The notes beneath the pieces were generated by a model. That model did not search any database, had not been told where the DNA came from, and saw only the letters and a list, made by a program, of their open reading frames with translations. From Rhodanobacter ginsengisoli (GTDB lineage Bacteria; Pseudomonadota; Gammaproteobacteria; Xanthomonadales; Rhodanobacteraceae): 64,000 nucleotides of DNA. Location: contig NZ_JBHSNF010000001.1 in assembly GCF_042657065.1 (NCBI RefSeq), positions 1,116,001 through 1,180,000 on the forward strand, read 5' to 3'. The translations under genes were made by a program, and so were the position numbers. Every line of letters starts with the position of its first letter. Position 1 is the first letter of the stretch. Below are positions 61,089-64,000 of the stretch, in pieces.

Positions 61089-62309
61089 ATGGCGAAGCGG
61101 TTGCGGGTGGCGGTGGTCGGCTACGGCACGGGCGGACAGGCCACGGCGTTGATGCTGGCGGGCGACGGGCACGATGTGGAGGTGTTCGAGCGAACCGCCG
61201 AGCTGGGGCCGGTCGGCGCCGGGTTCCTGTTGCAGCCGGTGGGGCAGCTGGTGCTGTGGCAGCTGGGCCTGCTCGATGCGGCGCGGGAACATGCCGCGCC
61301 GGTCGCGCGGCTGTACGGCGAGACGGTGAGCGGGCGGCCGGTGATGGACATGCGCTACGCCGAGCTCGATCCGCGCCTGCAGGGACTCGGCATGCAGCGT
61401 GCCGCGCTGTTCGCGCTGCTCGATGCGGCGTGGACGCAGGGCCGGCAACTGCACTGCGGGGTGCACATCACGCGCATCGATGCCGAGCGCGGCGCGCTGT
61501 ACGACGATCGGGCGCGTTGCCACGACGGCTTCGACCTGATCGTGCTGGCCGACGGCGCGGCCTCCGGCCTGCGCACGCAGGTGGCCAGGCCGCGGGTGGA
61601 CAAGCCCTATCCCTGGGGTGCGCAATGGTGTCTGGTGCCGGCCGGCGACTGGCCGTGGACCGACGTGCTGCAGCAGCGTTACGTCGGCGCGCGGCGCATG
61701 GTCGGCATGTTGCCGGTGGGCACGCGACCGGGTGATCCGGTGCCGCGGCTGAGTTTTTTCTGGAGTCTGCCGGCGGCCGAGCTGGCGCGCGAACACGATG
61801 AGCCCACCTGGCGCGCCGGGGTGCACGCGGTGTGGCCGCGGGCCTGCGAACGCCTGGCCGGCATCGCCGTGCCCGGCGGGCTGGCGCAGGCGCGTTATCG
61901 CGACACCATGCATCGCCGCTGGCATCGCGGCCGCGCCGTGTTGCTCGGCGATGCGGCCCACGCGATGAGTCCGCTGCTGGGGCAGGGCGTGAACATGGCC
62001 CTGCTCGACGCCGTCGCCCTGCGCGATGCGTTGCGCGAAAGCGCGGGCACGGCCGAAGCGTTCGCCCGCTACGCGCACGTGCGGCGCGACCATCTGCGCA
62101 TCTATCACTTCTGGAGCCGCTGGCTGACCCCGCTGTTCCAGTCCGAGCGCGATGGCTGGGCGCGCATGCGCGACCTCGGCTTCCATCCGCTGTCGCGCCT
62201 GCCCGGTGGCCGCGGTCAGATGCTGCGCGTGCTGTCCGGCACCCGACGCGGCTGGTTTGGCACGTTCCCGCTGCCGCCCGGTTTCCTGGATGCGCTCGAG
62301 GCAAGGTGA
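61089..62309 (+). CDS. FAD-dependent monooxygenase, UbiH/PHBH type
   Basis: The 406-residue protein has the FAD loop VAVVGYGTGGQATALMLAGDG, the middle motif DLIVLADGAASGLR, and the second FAD motif AVLLGDAAHAMSPLLGQGVN, the set of aromatic-ring hydroxylases of class A. The GxGxxG reads GYGTGG. The start at 61089 gives MAKRLRVAVVGYG; the frame is open further upstream without support. Substrate unknown. Confidence 0.88.
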   Translation: MAKRLRVAVVGYGTGGQATALMLAGDGHDVEVFERTAELGPVGAGFLLQPVGQLVLWQLGLLDAAREHAAPVARLYGETVSGRPVMDMRYAELDPRLQGLGMQRAALFALLDAAWTQGRQLHCGVHITRIDAERGALYDDRARCHDGFDLIVLADGAASGLRTQVARPRVDKPYPWGAQWCLVPAGDWPWTDVLQQRYVGARRMVGMLPVGTRPGDPVPRLSFFWSLPAAELAREHDEPTWRAGVHAVWPRACERLAGIAVPGGLAQARYRDTMHRRWHRGRAVLLGDAAHAMSPLLGQGVNMALLDAVALRDALRESAGTAEAFARYAHVRRDHLRIYHFWSRWLTPLFQSERDGWARMRDLGFHPLSRLPGGRGQMLRVLSGTRRGWFGTFPLPPGFLDALEAR

Positions 62310-62338
62310 AGCCGGGCGCTGCTCGCGTCCGCCTTCAT

Positions 62339-63610
62339 CTAGGCTGCCGTGGGATCGTCCGCCGTCATCAGCCGCTGCATCGACTCGGCGTGTGCCTCGA
62401 CCGGCTCGGCGGCTGCGGGCGGTTCGCTCAGCGTCGTCTCGACGCGTGAGCCGTTGACCAGGGTGCGGTCGACCGGGCAGCGTTCGGCGATTTCCAGCAG
62501 GCGCCGACGCTGGGCGTCGTCGAGCGGCCCCTCGATGGCGATGGTGCGGGTGAACAGGTCGGGGATGTCCGCGTCGGGCTGGCGCATGTGGCCGACCGCC
62601 GTGCGGATGCGGCCGACGGGCAGGCCCTTGTGCTCGGCATACAGGCGCAAGGTCATCGTGGTGCAGGCGGCGAGGCCGGCCGAGACCAGGTCGTAGGGGG
62701 TCGGGCCGGTGCCGAGGCCGCCGGCGCTGACCGGTTCGTCGGCGAGAAAACGGATGCCGCCGGCGTGGATCGCCAACTGGAAGCGCCCGGCACCGGTTTC
62801 CTCGGCCACCACGTCGCCTTGCTGGCCGTGCTCGCGGGACTCCGGCACGGGTTGCAGGTAGCGCGCGGACCAGCTGATGATGATCGACGCGGCATAGTCC
62901 ACGTCGGCCTGGCGCGACAGCAGGTGGTCGGCATCGTCGAGCGAGACCAGACTCTTGGGGTAGTGGGCTGCCATGAAGATGCGGCTGGCGTTGTCGACTT
63001 CGACCAGTTCGTCGCGGGGCGCATGCAGGATCAGCAGCGGTCGACCGAGCGCCGCGATGCGGCCGGCCTGGTCGTGCTGCTGCAGATCGTCGATGAAGCT
63101 CTGGCGAATCCGGAACGGCCGTCCGGCCAGCTGCACTTCCGCCTCGCCGTGCTCCTCGATCGCCGCCAGTTCGGCCGGCGTGAACAGCCCGAGCACGTGG
63201 GTCACGTCGAACGGGGCCGCGATGGTGGCGACTGCGCGGATATTCGGCATGTCGCCGGCGGCGGCCAGTGCGGCCGTGCCACCGAGGCTGTGGCCGAGCA
63301 ACAGCGCGGGCGCCATGCCGGCATCGCTCATTGCCTGGTTCGCGGCGACCAGGTCGCGCACGTCGGCACCAAACGTGCTGCCGGCGAATTCGCCGCCACT
63401 GGCACCGAGGCCGGCGAAGTCGAAACGCAGCGTGCCGATGCCGGCACGGGCCAGCGCCCGGCCGATGCGCACGGCCGCCAGATTGTCCTTGCCGCAGGTG
63501 AAGCAGTGCGCCAGCAGCGCCCAGCCGCGCACCGGCGCATCGGGAAGCTCGAGACGGCCGGACAGTCGATAACCCGCCGGGCTGGAAAATTCGAAGACGC
63601 GAGGTGACAT
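62339..63610 (-). CDS. Fusion of an alpha/beta hydrolase and an OsmC-type domain
   Basis: The 423-residue protein has an N-terminal alpha/beta hydrolase (nucleophile GHSLGGTAALAAAG) to about residue 255, then an OsmC-like domain with GTGPTPYDLVSAGLAACTTMTLRLYA and the second-site ERCPVDRTL. OsmC cysteines reduce organic hydroperoxides. The pairing is known in proteobacteria and suggests hydrolysis of a lipid-like ester followed by peroxide reduction. Confidence 0.92.
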   Translation of the reverse strand: MSPRVFEFSSPAGYRLSGRLELPDAPVRGWALLAHCFTCGKDNLAAVRIGRALARAGIGTLRFDFAGLGASGGEFAGSTFGADVRDLVAANQAMSDAGMAPALLLGHSLGGTAALAAAGDMPNIRAVATIAAPFDVTHVLGLFTPAELAAIEEHGEAEVQLAGRPFRIRQSFIDDLQQHDQAGRIAALGRPLLILHAPRDELVEVDNASRIFMAAHYPKSLVSLDDADHLLSRQADVDYAASIIISWSARYLQPVPESREHGQQGDVVAEETGAGRFQLAIHAGGIRFLADEPVSAGGLGTGPTPYDLVSAGLAACTTMTLRLYAEHKGLPVGRIRTAVGHMRQPDADIPDLFTRTIAIEGPLDDAQRRRLLEIAERCPVDRTLVNGSRVETTLSEPPAAAEPVEAHAESMQRLMTADDPTAA

Positions 63611-63797
63611 GGGGAGGCTCCCTCAATGGCTGATGCCGGGTGCGCGGGGTCTGTCGGCAAGCCCCGCGCCCGCGCCGACGCGGGCGGATCGGGCCGGCCG
63701 ACCCCGCGGTCATCTTATCCCCGGCCGATCGGGTCCGTTGCCGCGCGCGGCCGATTCCATTGGCGAGGACGGGAACTCCGGCCGCGGCGGGACCCAT

Positions 63798-63830
63798 GCG
63801 CCGGCGCACCCGGCATGGGTGCGCCGGCGC
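63798..63830. terminator. Perfect 14-bp hairpin after the partial dehydrogenase gene
   Basis: GCGCCGGCGCACCC and GGGTGCGCCGGCGC enclose GGCAT. It begins 17 nt after the stop of the minus-strand gene at 63847. No T-tract follows. Confidence 0.5.
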
Positions 63831-63846
63831 CGGCAACGACTTCCGG

Positions 63847-64000
63847 TCAGCGCATGCCGCCGCTGGCGTACAGCTGCTCGCCGCTCAGCCAGTACGAGTC
63901 GTCCGAGGCCAGGAAGGTCACGATCGAGGCGATGTCGTTCGGCTGGCCGATGCGGCCCAGCGGGGTCTGCGTGACGGCGCCGGCTTCGAAGTCGGAACCG
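63847..64000 (-). CDS. Short-chain dehydrogenase/reductase, C-terminal part only
   Basis: Fifty residues are visible, cut by the window edge. They read as the C-terminus of an SDR: TPLGRIGQPNDIASIVTFLA, then SYWLSGEQLYASGGM and a stop. The catalytic Tyr-Lys and the cofactor loop lie outside. Glucose-1-dehydrogenase or FabG-like types share this ending. Confidence 0.85.
   Translation of the reverse strand, partial: GSDFEAGAVTQTPLGRIGQPNDIASIVTFLASDDSYWLSGEQLYASGGMR

Noticed and set aside
60912..63836. A long minus-strand frame of about 970 codons over the monooxygenase and hydrolase-OsmC region
   Set aside because: It is out of frame with the real minus-strand gene and antisense to the plus-strand monooxygenase, and its composition is Arg/Pro/Ala-rich without motifs.
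1..64000. tRNA or rRNA genes
   Set aside because: I looked for the TTCGA loop with matching acceptor stems and for conserved rRNA segments and found none I could support.

Overview
This is a gene-dense, high-GC bacterial chromosome segment with no plasmid or prophage backbone. Several traits point to a gammaproteobacterium of the Xanthomonadales, most like the Rhodanobacter/Dyella/Luteibacter side. They are a fused RlmK/RlmL rRNA methyltransferase, GluQRS, YajQ, SlyD and PldA, a lysine/alanine-rich H1-like protein, and intergenic repeat families I associate with that order. Lineage is an inference from gene content; no rRNA or tRNA gene was found.

Layout. 0-5 kb: the 3' part of rlmL, a secreted Gly/His-rich protein, and an overlapping egtB-egtD pair (ergothioneine). 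5-11 kb: an S10 carboxypeptidase, thioredoxin 2, an FMN reductase, a LysE exporter diverging from a LysR regulator, a small membrane protein with HExxH, and a Rieske oxygenase. 11-15 kb: a periplasmic methionine-sulfoxide repair unit (dipZ-msrB) back to back with an ECF sigma/NrsF-type anti-sigma operon. Both transcription units carry the same two-block promoter, which makes this the best-supported regulatory circuit in the window. 15-28 kb: yajQ, a flavoprotein, an amidase overlapped by a lipoprotein gene (candidate toxin/immunity pair), a YiiX-like hydrolase, housekeeping enzymes, a rhomboid protease, the H1-like protein, lipoproteins, a cupin/VOC fusion and a cytochrome c. 28 kb: a candidate small RNA with anti-Shine-Dalgarno loops in front of pncB.

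29-43 kb: glutathione peroxidase, DacB, SlyD, PldA, an EF-hand protein, a YcaQ-type DNA glycosylase, two tandem cold-shock genes with long leaders, a hydrolase/ene-reductase/pirin/Mpo1 run, a cytochrome c, TcdA and a Sel1-type protein. 43-48 kb: acetoacetyl-CoA reductase, GluQRS, and htpX-htpG with a clear sigma-32 promoter before htpX. 48-52 kb: a zinc-ribbon peptide, an M35-type metallopeptidase without a signal peptide, a PEP mutase-family enzyme, and a LysR regulator diverging from an aldo/keto reductase.

52-56 kb is the accessory part: a composite intergenic repeat, hicAB with a large palindromic operator, an EVE/PUA-like plus HNH nuclease, a divergent membrane protein, and an array of GC-rich motifs spaced by multiples of 21 nt. 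56-64 kb: a large exported six-hairpin-type glycosidase, small conserved proteins, two flavoprotein monooxygenases, a hydrolase-OsmC fusion, and the 3' end of a short-chain dehydrogenase that runs off the window.

A recurring theme is redox and stress defence: ergothioneine, thioredoxin 2, MsrB/DipZ under an ECF sigma factor, glutathione peroxidase, OsmC, pirin and heat-shock proteins.
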